From: Butyricimonas synergistica DSM 23225
Lineage (GTDB): Bacteria; Bacteroidota; Bacteroidia; Bacteroidales; Marinifilaceae
NCBI RefSeq assembly: GCF_000379665.1
Contig: NZ_KB903359.1
Coordinates: 1,331,340-1,395,339 of the forward strand
Length of the DNA: 64,000 bases
Reading direction: 5' to 3'
Shown here: positions 50,491-59,681 of the stretch, piece after piece
How the letters are laid out: every line of letters starts with the position of its first letter
Position numbering within the stretch: the first letter of the stretch is position 1
Notes under the pieces: model-generated
The model's input: only the letters and a program-made list of their open reading frames with translations
Told to the model about the DNA's origin: nothing
Database searches by the model: none
Program-made: the position numbers and the translations under genes

Positions 50491-51609
50491 CTATATATAC
50501 AGTTTTAAAAGAGATTTCTTTAACGTTTCTTGCCCATATAATCGCTCATAGGAATGGTTCCCTATTTCCACTTGACTATTTTTTTCTTTCTCCAAAAAAT
50601 CTCTTATCTCTCTTTCTAAACTCAAAGGATCTGTAACATCAAAAAAAGATAATCCTGTTTCACCCTGAAATTCTCGAAAAAAAGGTACATCCGAAGCAAT
50701 AATCTTTTTCTTGAAATAAAAACAAAAAGAAAATACACCGGATTGAGTTGCCGAGATATATGGAAAAATAACACATTTAGCTTTCTCAAACAGATCCTTT
50801 ATTTCATTATCATGTATAAAACGATTTATTAGAACAACATTAGCCAAAGGCTCATAATCAAAATAAACATCTCCTTTACCTGCAATTATCAACTTCTCTT
50901 GCTGCAAATCATGAGAATTTTTAAAAACATTATAAAGCAAATCAATACCTTTATATTTTTCAATTCGTCCAAAAAATAAAAAATAATTTTTTTCAGCCAT
51001 TATTTCCGGAACACACCTATCGCCCTCGACAATATTTTTTGTCAATAAAGAAGGAAATGGATGATAATATATATTCTTCTCCGGATATCTATCGCGAAGT
51101 TGCCCATATTGTACTTTACTTGAAGTGACCAAATTATCTATAAGATGCATCAATTTTCTGACTTTCATTCGATGGCTCCATTCAAACCAATATTCATGCA
51201 ATCTATTTTTATAATGAATTTCGTGCTTCTCCAAATCATGCACGGTATAAAACATTTCAAATCTCTTCATCAATTTCTTTACGATTGCTGCAATGTATGG
51301 ATCTTCTGTTAAACAATGTATTGTATCAATATGAAAACGTATTGCCGCTTCCTTGATTTGGTTATATAAAGAATGAGGAAAAATCAAATTTTTTGCCCTC
51401 TGGAATTTCCCTTGTGGTGTAGGCATGAAAATAACTCTTGACCTATATTTTTCAAGAATATTTTCCTGGTAATCATTATCTGGGGCAGACATCACAATTG
51501 CGAAACAATTCACATTCGGACAAGAAAACATAGTGTTCAAAATACAAGTAGAGAAATGCCTCATCCCGGCGCTTGCATTAGTACAGATATACAAAATTCG
51601 TCTACCCAT
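50491..51609 (-). CDS. Glycosyltransferase, GT-B fold, GT4-like
   Basis: 372 residues. RRILYICTNASAGMRHFST at the start, a middle YHPFPSLLT and FFGRIEKYKGIDLLYNVF (sugar-transferase linker), then LIIAGKGDVYFDYEP and VIFPYISATQSGVFSFCFY, where the usual Glu-rich donor loop is replaced by a SATQSGV type seen in some capsule GT4 enzymes. The protein ends ETLKKSLLKLYI. No membrane part. Preceded by Wzz with a 4-bp gap. Specificity unknown. Confidence 0.88.
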   Translation of the reverse strand: MGRRILYICTNASAGMRHFSTCILNTMFSCPNVNCFAIVMSAPDNDYQENILEKYRSRVIFMPTPQGKFQRAKNLIFPHSLYNQIKEAAIRFHIDTIHCLTEDPYIAAIVKKLMKRFEMFYTVHDLEKHEIHYKNRLHEYWFEWSHRMKVRKLMHLIDNLVTSSKVQYGQLRDRYPEKNIYYHPFPSLLTKNIVEGDRCVPEIMAEKNYFLFFGRIEKYKGIDLLYNVFKNSHDLQQEKLIIAGKGDVYFDYEPLANVVLINRFIHDNEIKDLFEKAKCVIFPYISATQSGVFSFCFYFKKKIIASDVPFFREFQGETGLSFFDVTDPLSLEREIRDFLEKEKNSQVEIGNHSYERLYGQETLKKSLLKLYI

Positions 51610-51613
51610 TATA

Positions 51614-52645
51614 TCATTTCTTGTAATCGATTTCCCACGCTTGTTTAAAAAGACACCATAATATTGACAAACATCCTAACAGAAACATAAGACCAATAAT
51701 GATCTTTTTCTTGTGTGGTGATATTGCGATATCTGAAGCAACGGCAGGTTGAAGAATTTCCAAAGCCTTCCCTGGAAGATCGGCATTCACTTTCATGATC
51801 TCGTATTGACGTGCAAGCATATTATACAAATTAAAAGCAATATCCAACTTTACAGGAGAGTAACCCTCGACCTTATTTTTTAATACTCTCGTCTCATATC
51901 TTTCTAACATCATCTGGTATTCATGTTCTGAATTTTCATACATTTTTTGAGCAAGAAGCAACTCCCGCTCTAATTTTTCATGTCGAATTTCAGTAATACG
52001 TTTTTCCAAACTTTGAGTAACGAAATTCGCAATTTCGGCTGCGACAACGGTATTTTGAGCCGTCACCCGTACGTAACCGATTGCTTTATTTTTATCCGTC
52101 TCTACCTGGATATTCCCTCTAAGATAATTAATAAAATGTTGCTGTGTTAAAGACAAACTATGATCATTCCATTCAGCATCCGATACAACTACTTTATCAG
52201 AATCTGCAAACCATTTCTTTACAGTTGCGGGTAAATTCAATATTTTATTCCACCAAGGTTCTTTCTGGTAATTTATCACATAATCAAACAATGATATTTC
52301 TTGCCCCTCTTGTAAACGGACACGACGTGTAGCTAATTTGGAAAGAACATTTGTACTTTTAACAAATTCCGGGTACATATCTTTAGGAATTTCAACAGCA
52401 CAAATATCTTTTATATTTAACCCCATTAAAGTTGCTACCGACATTCCTTGCTCTCTTTTTGCAATTAAATCATCATTAATCAAAAATTTAACGTCTGCCT
52501 GAAATTGTTTTGGAATACTAAATGCAATTAAAATCCCCAAAAACAAACCGACACATATACTTTTAATAATAAAAAAACGCTTTCCCCAAATACCTTGTAA
52601 AAAAACAAATAAATCTATCCCCTTCTTTTGATTTTCATTTTCCAT
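51614..52645 (-). CDS. Wzz-type chain-length determinant (second copy)
   Basis: 343 residues. First membrane helix about 21-44 (IIKSICVGLFLGILIAFSI), second about 316-333 (IIIGLMFLLGCLSILWCLF), with a coiled coil between (LLLAQKMYENSEHEYQMMLERYE). The segment MSVATLMGLNIKDI corresponds to the G-rich loop of the first copy. Only about as similar to that copy as family members usually are. It is in the same transcript as Wzx and Wzy and so is the more likely regulator of this glycan's length; the copy at 41496 pairs with Wza. Confidence 0.9.
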   Translation of the reverse strand: MENENQKKGIDLFVFLQGIWGKRFFIIKSICVGLFLGILIAFSIPKQFQADVKFLINDDLIAKREQGMSVATLMGLNIKDICAVEIPKDMYPEFVKSTNVLSKLATRRVRLQEGQEISLFDYVINYQKEPWWNKILNLPATVKKWFADSDKVVVSDAEWNDHSLSLTQQHFINYLRGNIQVETDKNKAIGYVRVTAQNTVVAAEIANFVTQSLEKRITEIRHEKLERELLLAQKMYENSEHEYQMMLERYETRVLKNKVEGYSPVKLDIAFNLYNMLARQYEIMKVNADLPGKALEILQPAVASDIAISPHKKKIIIGLMFLLGCLSILWCLFKQAWEIDYKK

Positions 52646-52693
52646 ACTAAATTTCCTTTATTACTATTTTTCAAAACATATGACGAACAAATC

Positions 52694-52741
52694 AAAGATC
52701 TGTTTCCCAATTAGTTAAACGCAATTGAAAAACAGATCTTT
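52694..52741 (-). repeat. Inverted repeat between the flippase and wzz genes
   Basis: AAAGATCTGTTT (52694-52705) and AAACAGATCTTT (52730-52741) form a 12-bp perfect stem, extended after two mismatches by CAATT/AATTG. It sits in the 176-bp gap downstream of wzx. A short T-rich stretch follows on the minus transcript, so it may attenuate transcription into wzz. Confidence 0.6.
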
Positions 52742-52821
52742 CAAAGGGTAAATATAATAAAAGTATATGCTTTATACAAGTAAATCACATCTTGTTTTGT
52801 AGAAAAAAAGTCAGTAATCAT

Positions 52822-54363
52822 TCAATTAACAAACATTCTTTTTATTCTCGATACAAAATCCCGCATTCCTCTATCAAACACATAAAACAACAAGAAACTG
52901 AATACACCATAAATTATCACAACTCCCAATGCATATCCGATCCATCTACCGTATGTAGTAATCTGATACCCCCTATAAACACACGCAAGCACCACATAAG
53001 AAACCAATACAGCCACCCCGATCAATCCAAAACACTTAAACTGATACAATACATATTCCATTATATTATCCTCGAACCCTCGTTTATAAAGGAAATAAGG
53101 CTTCCAACCCACAATCACTATGATTAAACTAACTACTACCCCCCACAAAATTCCGGCTAATCCATAATAATATCCAAACAATATCGAACACCCTAAATTC
53201 AAAGCAGCTTCTATCATCGGAGCCCAAATATCCTGAAATAAACCATAAGCAGATAAAAAAGCATCATTAGCCCTTGTCAAACCGATAAACGTAATAACAA
53301 CCAAGGCAACAAAAGCCGATTGCTCCAGAATATACTCCTCGCCAATCCACAAACGAATAAAAGAATGGGATAACAGATAAAGTCCGAAGCAAACCATTGA
53401 AGCAAACCATACCCGACACGATGTCAATTCCCAAAAAACCGCCTTTATACGTTTCTTGTCACCTTCTGCCACTAAATTTCCGACACCCGCTCTCACTCCA
53501 TTTAGCAAAGCATTAATCAACGAGGTTATCCCCGTCATGATAAGCATATAATTTCCGTATATAGCGACTAAAGTTAAAGAAGTGTAAGCATAAATGACCA
53601 AAGGGCTTGTCTGCGATAACACAAAAAAAGATATTTGATGGAAAAACACTTGTTTTGTTTTGATAATAATAACCTGATATTTTTTTCTCACCTTTTTCCC
53701 CACAGAAGGCAATGAATGTAACCATGGGTATGCACTTTTTATCAAACGATCCAATACTATTGTTGTCAGAATTGCCGCCAGTAATTCCAATCCTAACCAA
53801 TAGACATAACCATGACTCAAATAACGGATTGCCAAAATCTGAACAATTACCTTTATCACTTTTAATCCTTGAACGCTCTGTGTAATTTTATATTCTTTTT
53901 GATCTGCGGTAAGTACTATTTGCCGGTAATTAAAGAAATAACCCAATAAAGAACTAGTTAACAAAACAGCAAATGAACCATAAGCATACCACAAAGGGAC
54001 ATCCGCTTTTTGGAAAATCATCGGAAAAAAGCACATCAGCACGCAAGCCCCAACAATGACGATACAAGCAATTTTCCGGTACATCCATCCCTGCACTGAC
54101 ACGATTTCATTTATAGCTTGTATATCCTTTTCAAATAAAGGTCGATAAAGAGTATAAGCAATAGCCGAACCGACACCCAATTCCGCCAGATTCAGGAATC
54201 CTAACAGATTCTGTGCCGCCGTGTTTAATCCCAACACCTCTGCCCCTAAATAATCCAGAAATATTTTCCGGGAAAAGAATTGAAGAATCAGATTAATGAA
54301 ATAAAATACTAAAGCTATCTTAGCATTTTTGACACTTTTTTCAGTTCTTGATTCAGAAGTCAT
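52822..54363 (-). CDS. wzx: Wzx-type lipid-linked oligosaccharide flippase
   Basis: 513 residues with 12-14 predicted membrane helices and a short charged N-terminus (MTSESRTEKSVKNAKIALV). The first part LGAEVLGLNTAAQNLLGFLNLAELGVGSAIAYTLYRPL is the typical Bacteroidota Wzx start, with the LaeLGvgsAia motif. Middle Arg/Lys-rich loop (KSAYPWLHSLPSVGKKVRKKY) faces the cytoplasm. It flips the undecaprenyl-linked repeat across the inner membrane. First gene of the AT-rich core transcript, with a good promoter at 54392-54421. Confidence 0.93.
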   Translation of the reverse strand: MTSESRTEKSVKNAKIALVFYFINLILQFFSRKIFLDYLGAEVLGLNTAAQNLLGFLNLAELGVGSAIAYTLYRPLFEKDIQAINEIVSVQGWMYRKIACIVIVGACVLMCFFPMIFQKADVPLWYAYGSFAVLLTSSLLGYFFNYRQIVLTADQKEYKITQSVQGLKVIKVIVQILAIRYLSHGYVYWLGLELLAAILTTIVLDRLIKSAYPWLHSLPSVGKKVRKKYQVIIIKTKQVFFHQISFFVLSQTSPLVIYAYTSLTLVAIYGNYMLIMTGITSLINALLNGVRAGVGNLVAEGDKKRIKAVFWELTSCRVWFASMVCFGLYLLSHSFIRLWIGEEYILEQSAFVALVVITFIGLTRANDAFLSAYGLFQDIWAPMIEAALNLGCSILFGYYYGLAGILWGVVVSLIIVIVGWKPYFLYKRGFEDNIMEYVLYQFKCFGLIGVAVLVSYVVLACVYRGYQITTYGRWIGYALGVVIIYGVFSFLLFYVFDRGMRDFVSRIKRMFVN

Positions 54364-54391
54364 TCGATATTAATGATCGTTTATTACATTG

Positions 54392-54421
54392 CAAATATAC
54401 ATCATTTTTATTTATCACAAA
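54392..54421 (-). promoter_or_regulatory. Promoter of the wzx-led operon
   Basis: On the minus strand TTTG (54421-54418), 18 bp, then TATATTTG (54399-54392), both full matches to the Bacteroidota consensus. Start near 54385, about 20 bp before the wzx ATG. Confidence 0.55.
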
Positions 54422-54446
54422 TTTTCCCAATACATAATTTATTTTG

Positions 54447-54454
54447 CATATTTG
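54447..54454 (+). promoter_or_regulatory. Weak -7 candidate of the GT14 gene
   Basis: CATATTTG is 7 of 8 to TAnnTTTG and ends 41 bp before the ATG at 54496. No TTTG at the right distance. It lies back to back with the wzx promoter. Confidence 0.28.
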
Positions 54455-54495
54455 CCCATTATTAATTACAACAACACTATTTAAAGGAAACTAAA

Positions 54496-55386
54496 ATGAA
54501 TCACGCTTTTATTATACAAGTTCATACTTTTCCCGAACAATTTGGCAATATTATAAAATTACTCGCTTCTCCTAATCATTTCTTTTTCATTAATGTAGAC
54601 AAAAAAGTAAAAAACATTATACCTTTTCAAGAAGCAATAAGAGACATTCCGAACGTTTTCTTTTTGCAAAAACGAATAAGCGTTACCCACGGCGGCTTTT
54701 CTCAAATAGAATGTACTCTCTCCTTATTGAAAATGGCATATAATGCTTCTGTACATATTGACTATTTTCATTCTTTAAGTGGAATGGATTATCCTTGCTT
54801 AAGGAATGATGAATTTGATAAGATATTTGAAAATTCAACTCGTAGCTATATGTTTTTCGATGCCCCCGAGTTAGTATTGCAATGGAGAGATGAAAAATAT
54901 TCGAAAAGAGTAAACTGTTTTGATTTTAGGGATATTATCCCCTCAAATTTTTTACCAATCAAAGCCGCAAGAATTATCATAGGAGCAATCGTATCAAAAC
55001 TTATAAAAAGAAGTAAAATCGAAGACATTTATGCCGGTTGGAGCTGGTTCTCTTGGCATAGAAGTGTGGTTGAATACGTATTCAATTATTTCAAATATAA
55101 TCCTAAATATTACCAAAGATTCCGTTATACATGGAATACTGATGAATTAATTTTTCATACAATTTTGTTCGACCAAGCAGAAACGCTAAATATTGAAAAA
55201 TACAATGCTCTAAGATTTATTGTATGGAATCCCAAAAGAGAAGCCAAAACATTGCCATTAATTCTTGATGAACGAGAATATACCGAAATACTCGAAAGTA
55301 GAGCGATACTATGTCGTAAAATCCATCCAGAACTATCTCGTAGATTAATTGAAAAGTTAAAGCAAAAAATAAACACGTATAATTAA
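54496..55386 (+). CDS. GT14 (core-2/I-branching type) N-acetylglucosaminyl- or xylosyltransferase-like enzyme
   Basis: 296 residues, no membrane segment. Family pattern: AFIIQVHTFPEQFGNIIKLL, FFINVDKK, the SVTHGGFSQIECTLSLL motif, DYFHSLSGMDYPC, then YAGWSWFSWHRSVVEYV and YTWNTDELIFHTIL with the conserved acidic residues. GT14 enzymes add beta-1,6-GlcNAc branches or xylose without needing a DxD. Here it probably adds a side branch to the surface glycan. It points away from the wzx operon and is followed after 249 bp by the LtaS-like gene. AT-rich base use. Confidence 0.9.
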   Translation: MNHAFIIQVHTFPEQFGNIIKLLASPNHFFFINVDKKVKNIIPFQEAIRDIPNVFFLQKRISVTHGGFSQIECTLSLLKMAYNASVHIDYFHSLSGMDYPCLRNDEFDKIFENSTRSYMFFDAPELVLQWRDEKYSKRVNCFDFRDIIPSNFLPIKAARIIIGAIVSKLIKRSKIEDIYAGWSWFSWHRSVVEYVFNYFKYNPKYYQRFRYTWNTDELIFHTILFDQAETLNIEKYNALRFIVWNPKREAKTLPLILDEREYTEILESRAILCRKIHPELSRRLIEKLKQKINTYN

Positions 55387-55559
55387 TTACATAAATCTCA
55401 TACCAAAATTTTTTACTTAATTTTTGACACCAAGCATTCTTCCAACATTAGAACATGACCAAACGTTAATGATATTTTAGTTTACTGGAATAACAAATTC
55501 ATACTAATCACACAATAAATTAATTCCATGTAATATTTTCAAAATATTATATTCTAGAA

Positions 55560-55590
55560 TTTGTGTATATCTAAACAACACCTATATTTG
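55560..55590 (+). promoter_or_regulatory. Promoter of the LtaS-like gene
   Basis: TTTG at 55560-55563, exactly 19 bp, then TATATTTG at 55583-55590: full consensus in both elements and spacing. Start near 55597, 40 bp before the ATG at 55636. Confidence 0.72.
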
Positions 55591-55635
55591 TATTATTAAT
55601 TACAGTAGTGTTTGTTTTAAGAAATAGCAAAAAAA

Positions 55636-57351
55636 ATGATATTAAAAAATAATTTTCTGCACATCGGAATGCAGATGAAATATCCTGTTATTATTTTCAT
55701 TCTTGTGTATTGCAAACTTATATATATGCATTATGCTATAATCGCCACTGGAAATGAACTCACCACCTTTTCTCATATTGAAAACGCTATTAGTTCTTTT
55801 GTCGATACAACACTTATCCTTCTACTTCCGATTTTACTAATCAACAAGAAAAGGTTTGTTTATATACCACTTTTAATTTGTATCGACCTATTCGTACTTG
55901 CTAATATCTTGTACAGTAGAAATTTTAATGCTTATCTACCCCCCTCTCTCTACTTCGAATTCAACAATCTTTCTGGAATAAGCAGCAATATATTAACAAG
56001 TATTCGTTTCCAAGATATTATTGTTCCCGTTACAAGTCTTATTGCCTTATTTATCATCTATCGTAAATATCCATTGGTAAGCATTAAAACACGATTAAAA
56101 ACCAGTCTAATCTTTATCGGATGCACAATATTTCTATCATCATCCTTATTAGGATATTACAAATTAAGATCTGTTACATTTAAAGAAAAAGTCATTCTCC
56201 CTTATCTATTCATACCCATGGAGCAAACTTTTAGATTCGGAATTTTCTACTATTTTGCAATGGAAACATGTAATACCAGCACCCAATCATACTCTAATGG
56301 TGAACTTAATAAATTAGAACCCTTATTCTGGTCTTCAGAAAACACGAAAACCAACCCACATACACCTAATATCATCTTCATTATTGTAGAATCCTTTTTA
56401 TCTTTTGCAGATGAACTTAGCTTCAATGGAAAAGAAATTACTCCTAATCTCAACCAACTAAAAAAAGAAAATACATATTACAATTCTAACATAACCTCTC
56501 AAGTTGGACTTGGAGTGTCCAGCGATGGACAATTTATTTACATGACAGGACTTCTCCCGATAAAAAATACGATTACAGTTATTAATCATTTGTGTAATAA
56601 ATATATATCATTACCATCCCTATTAAAGCAACAAAGACGTAGTATAGAAAATCGTATGATCATTCCAACAGGAGACACTTTTTGGCGACAAGATAGAGTA
56701 TGTCAAAGTTATGGGATAGACTCTCTATTTTCAAGGAAAGATTATCCCCATGAAAATGATACATGGTTAAATGATGAAAGTATTTTTGAACTTGCACAAA
56801 GTAAGGATTTAACTTCAAAACAGCCATTTTTCTCTACAATCTTAACCTCATCTATGCATTCTCCTTATGATAAAACAATTGAAAAAGAAGAATTTGATTT
56901 CCCGTCAAATTATTCTTGCGAACTAAAAAACTATCTAAAAACCCTCCATTATACAGACAGACAAATTGGGAAATACATTCGCTCCCTAAAGGAAAATCAT
57001 TTGTACGAAAACTCCATAATTATTATAACCAGTGATCACGAAGCTCACGCCTGTAACTTAAACCTACCTCCCGAATTAGAGCATATTACCCCAAAAATAC
57101 CTCTCTACATCATCAATTCTCCGGTACAAATCACCAAAAGCAACAATTACCCAATGGCTCAATTTGACCTATTCCCCACTTTACTTGATATCATGGGAAT
57201 CCAATCCTCTTGGAGAGGAGTAGGCAGAAGTCTATTATTACCGGATTCTTTAGCCAATAGCCCTCGTGAACTATTAAGAAGGGAGAAAGCACAAGAAATA
57301 TCCGAAATTATTATATACAGTGATTATTTCAAATCTCACGATTACAAATAA
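55636..57351 (+). CDS. LtaS-like membrane phosphoglycerol (or phosphoethanolamine) transferase, sulfatase fold
   Basis: 571 residues. Five membrane helices within the first 180 residues, then a periplasmic sulfatase-fold domain. Metal ligands: Glu252 in IIVESF, Asp467-His468 in TSDHEAHAC, and His408 in SSMHSPY as a candidate substrate residue. ITPNLNQL matches the LtaS/MdoB signature. The nucleophile position, Thr in LtaS (TSD), reads Ser295-Ser296-Asp297 (GVSSDGQF), so the nucleophile would be a Ser. Likely decorates the surface glycan with a phospho-substituent. It has its own consensus promoter and converges on the GNAT gene with an 18-bp gap. AT-rich. Confidence 0.88.
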   Translation: MILKNNFLHIGMQMKYPVIIFILVYCKLIYMHYAIIATGNELTTFSHIENAISSFVDTTLILLLPILLINKKRFVYIPLLICIDLFVLANILYSRNFNAYLPPSLYFEFNNLSGISSNILTSIRFQDIIVPVTSLIALFIIYRKYPLVSIKTRLKTSLIFIGCTIFLSSSLLGYYKLRSVTFKEKVILPYLFIPMEQTFRFGIFYYFAMETCNTSTQSYSNGELNKLEPLFWSSENTKTNPHTPNIIFIIVESFLSFADELSFNGKEITPNLNQLKKENTYYNSNITSQVGLGVSSDGQFIYMTGLLPIKNTITVINHLCNKYISLPSLLKQQRRSIENRMIIPTGDTFWRQDRVCQSYGIDSLFSRKDYPHENDTWLNDESIFELAQSKDLTSKQPFFSTILTSSMHSPYDKTIEKEEFDFPSNYSCELKNYLKTLHYTDRQIGKYIRSLKENHLYENSIIIITSDHEAHACNLNLPPELEHITPKIPLYIINSPVQITKSNNYPMAQFDLFPTLLDIMGIQSSWRGVGRSLLLPDSLANSPRELLRREKAQEISEIIIYSDYFKSHDYK

Positions 57352-57369
57352 CAAAATTAACCATGTTTT

Positions 57370-57870
57370 CTACCTCTTCTCGTATATTAAATGCGGCATT
57401 TCTTTACCCCTATACATGCCCACGTGACTACCGTGCAAAGTCATTCCCAACCTTTCAGCAACCCGGATGGAAGCCTTATTTTCCGGTCTGATACTACAAT
57501 ACACGGTATTCAACCCCAAGTGTCCAAACGCGTATTCTAAACAAGCATTAGCTGCCTCTGTCCCATACCCGTTATGCCAATATACATTATCGAAAATATA
57601 CCCGACCTCCACCACTTTCATCCCGTTCATAATACTTCTCAACAAACCGGCTTGCCCGATCAACAAACCATTTTCTTTCAGAATGACAGCGTAATAACCA
57701 CACCCCTCCTCACGATAGCGACTAATTTGCCTGCCGATCCATTCACGCACTTCCCCCTTAGTGAAACCATGCTCCCAGGCGTACATCACCTCAAGCTTTC
57801 CCATAATAGCAAAAAGGGCATCCACATCCTCAAGAATCATCTCTCGTACAAGCAATCGTTCCGTTTCCAT
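57370..57870 (-). CDS. RimJ/RimL-like GNAT N-acetyltransferase
   Basis: About 166 residues from the ATG at 57870, where METERLLVREMILEDVDAL matches the normal family start; the frame goes on to 57951 but the extra 27 residues are not family-like. Acetyl-CoA site: VEVGYIFDNVYWHNGYGTEAA (QxxGxG/A type, here NGYGTE), NTVYCSIRPENKASIRVAERLGM at the C-terminal half. Substrate not known; RimJ-type proteins acetylate protein N-termini, small amines or sugars. Upstream is a 9-bp stem hairpin. Not obviously part of the glycan pathway. Confidence 0.88.
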   Translation of the reverse strand: METERLLVREMILEDVDALFAIMGKLEVMYAWEHGFTKGEVREWIGRQISRYREEGCGYYAVILKENGLLIGQAGLLRSIMNGMKVVEVGYIFDNVYWHNGYGTEAANACLEYAFGHLGLNTVYCSIRPENKASIRVAERLGMTLHGSHVGMYRGKEMPHLIYEKR

Positions 57871-57973
57871 GACAACCAATGCTCCAGAACAACTCGTCAT
57901 CTCCACATCATTTTCGCATCCTTTCACGAAACCACACTCCATATCATTCACTAAATTCTTTATTATGCCTTCA

Positions 57974-57994
57974 ACCTTCTTTTACAAAGAAGGT
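57974..57994 (-). repeat. Small perfect hairpin upstream of the GNAT gene
   Basis: ACCTTCTTT and AAAGAAGGT, 9 bp, with a 3-base loop. It lies between the AAA ATPase stop (58049) and the GNAT start. No T-run on either side, so a terminator role is doubtful. Confidence 0.45.
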
Positions 57995-58048
57995 GCAACT
58001 TCACCAAATACATATCTCGTTGAAATATAATCTTTAATGGATGACTAA

Positions 58049-59374
58049 TTACATATCTTCCATCGAGAAAAGCCTACTCTCGATATCATACTTAAACAAG
58101 ACTTTTTTCCGTAATTCCTCTACTTTAAATGAAAATAAATCCGGCTTGAAGTTTTTTGATTGCCTTTTCACCTCTGCTACCAAAGCTTTTTTCTCTTCCG
58201 CGTATAGCCCGACAATATCTATTTCATCCTGATCTTTATTATTCTTGCCTTGCCACCAGGAACCTATATCTGCAAATTCCTTGCTTTCCATCATCTGTTG
58301 ACGGAAATACATTTCCAAAGCCAAGCCGGAGAAAGTCGGATAATCCTTTTTAATAATATCAGCCAAGCGTTCAAAATTCTGTATCTCTATATAATTTTGA
58401 TACTTGATAAAATACCGGAACCAGAAACGCAGAAACATATCCGATACTTCATAACGAACAGTCTGGGTTCCCTCCTTCGAGAGTATAGGTCGTTTCTTCT
58501 TTATCAGATCATAGTCTTCTTCCAATCTTTTCAATTGTCCGCCCAAACTCATACCACCCATAACCGTTTCCATTTCGGACAAGGTATTCTTACCGTTGGA
58601 GATTGCTGATAAAATAGAAAAATAATTGCCGTATTTTTTCCCGAACTCCTGTACCAGCAAAGCCTGTCCTTCGGTCAGAAAGGAGGAATCGGGTTGCAAC
58701 ATGAAATCAACCATCTCCTCCATACTAGTACATCCATTATCCATAAACTGCTCGATATACTTTGGGACACCGCCGGTAAAAGTATAGAGTGCCAACAAAT
58801 CATCTTTAGTATAGTTTGCTTTATGATCCGACATGATTTCTTTTAATACGGAAGTTGTAAAAGGAACTAACTTCATTATACTATCAGCACGACCATACAG
58901 CGGCTCTCGGGAATCCCTGAAAATTTCATTCATAAGCGTATAAACCGAACCGCTCACGATAAGATTGACATGGCTCTGCTTCCTCAGCCGATCCCAAGTA
59001 TCCTGCATCAAACTGTAAATTTCTTGATTTATGTAATAAAACTCCTGAAATTCGTCTATAACCAAATTGTACTCCATCCGTGTTCCCAAATCCATTAAGA
59101 AACGAAACATTTCTGCAAAGTTGGTAAGTTCCGGAACATAAATATCAAGAGCCTGTCGGATATCAGAAGTAAATCGTAAACAAAGATCTGTTTCATTACT
59201 TCTACTGACAAACAGATACACGGTAGGAGTATTCTCGCAACTTTTGAATATAAGACTCGTCTTACCGATACGCCGCCGACCGGTAAGTACAGTCATTTGT
59301 GAATGTACAGAAAAAGATACCCGGCGAACTTTTTCCAATGATGCTAACTCTTTTTCTCTATTATAGAATTTCAT
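58049..59374 (-). CDS. AAA ATPase of the archaeal-type/DUF234 family with nuclease-like tail
   Basis: 441 residues. The ATPase domain has Walker A GRRRIGKTSL (32-41) and Walker B LVIDEFQEF with Asp107-Glu108; SGSVYTLMNEIF and GGVPKYIEQF are family marks. A winged-helix-like middle is followed by the C-terminal DUF234 domain with Glu354, EIDIVG (Asp386) and EVKRQ (Glu401, Lys403), i.e. a PD-(D/E)XK-type arrangement. Relatives are scattered and often solitary; the role is unknown, with DNA maintenance or defence suggested for some. It carries its own promoter and a double palindrome just upstream of its start, suggesting autoregulation. It separates UpxY from the rest of the polysaccharide genes. 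Confidence 0.88.
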   Translation of the reverse strand: MKFYNREKELASLEKVRRVSFSVHSQMTVLTGRRRIGKTSLIFKSCENTPTVYLFVSRSNETDLCLRFTSDIRQALDIYVPELTNFAEMFRFLMDLGTRMEYNLVIDEFQEFYYINQEIYSLMQDTWDRLRKQSHVNLIVSGSVYTLMNEIFRDSREPLYGRADSIMKLVPFTTSVLKEIMSDHKANYTKDDLLALYTFTGGVPKYIEQFMDNGCTSMEEMVDFMLQPDSSFLTEGQALLVQEFGKKYGNYFSILSAISNGKNTLSEMETVMGGMSLGGQLKRLEEDYDLIKKKRPILSKEGTQTVRYEVSDMFLRFWFRYFIKYQNYIEIQNFERLADIIKKDYPTFSGLALEMYFRQQMMESKEFADIGSWWQGKNNKDQDEIDIVGLYAEEKKALVAEVKRQSKNFKPDLFSFKVEELRKKVLFKYDIESRLFSMEDM

Positions 59375-59681
59375 ATCCTTATCTTTATATACTTGATTTT
59401 ACCGTCGTAAAATTTACGGTGGTAAATTTTAGAACCAATAGCAAAGTTACTAATAATTCCGAGAATATAAAATGCCAAACAAAACCTGAACCTACTGAAG
59501 ACCCACTGTAATCCCACCGAGGTACCAAGGAAAACATACTCTACTGACAGTGTCGGAACAGTGTTGTTACTATGTTGCTATAATCTTTAATATAGATACA
59601 TAAAAGCACAAACGGAGCACAAACGACAGTGAGAGATTATTACACTAGTTCTTCGGTAGTTCTTCATCGGGAAAAGAATAT
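59375..59681. other. 307-bp gap between upxY and the AAA ATPase gene
   Basis: No gene seen. It carries the double palindrome and promoter of the AAA ATPase (59398-59449). The rest (59450-59681) is where the transcript leaving UpxY would enter the capsule genes; no intrinsic terminator is visible there. Confidence 0.6.
59398..59449 (-). promoter_or_regulatory. Promoter and tandem palindromic operator of the AAA ATPase gene
   Basis: TTTACCGTCGTAAA (59398-59411) and TTTACGGTGGTAAA (59413-59426) each have the form TTTAC-N4-GTAAA, one base apart; together they also form a 12-of-14 inverted repeat. The minus strand reads TAACTTTG at 59449-59442, a full -7 match, so transcription would start just before or within the palindromes. 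The start codon is 24 bp further on. Confidence 0.5.
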
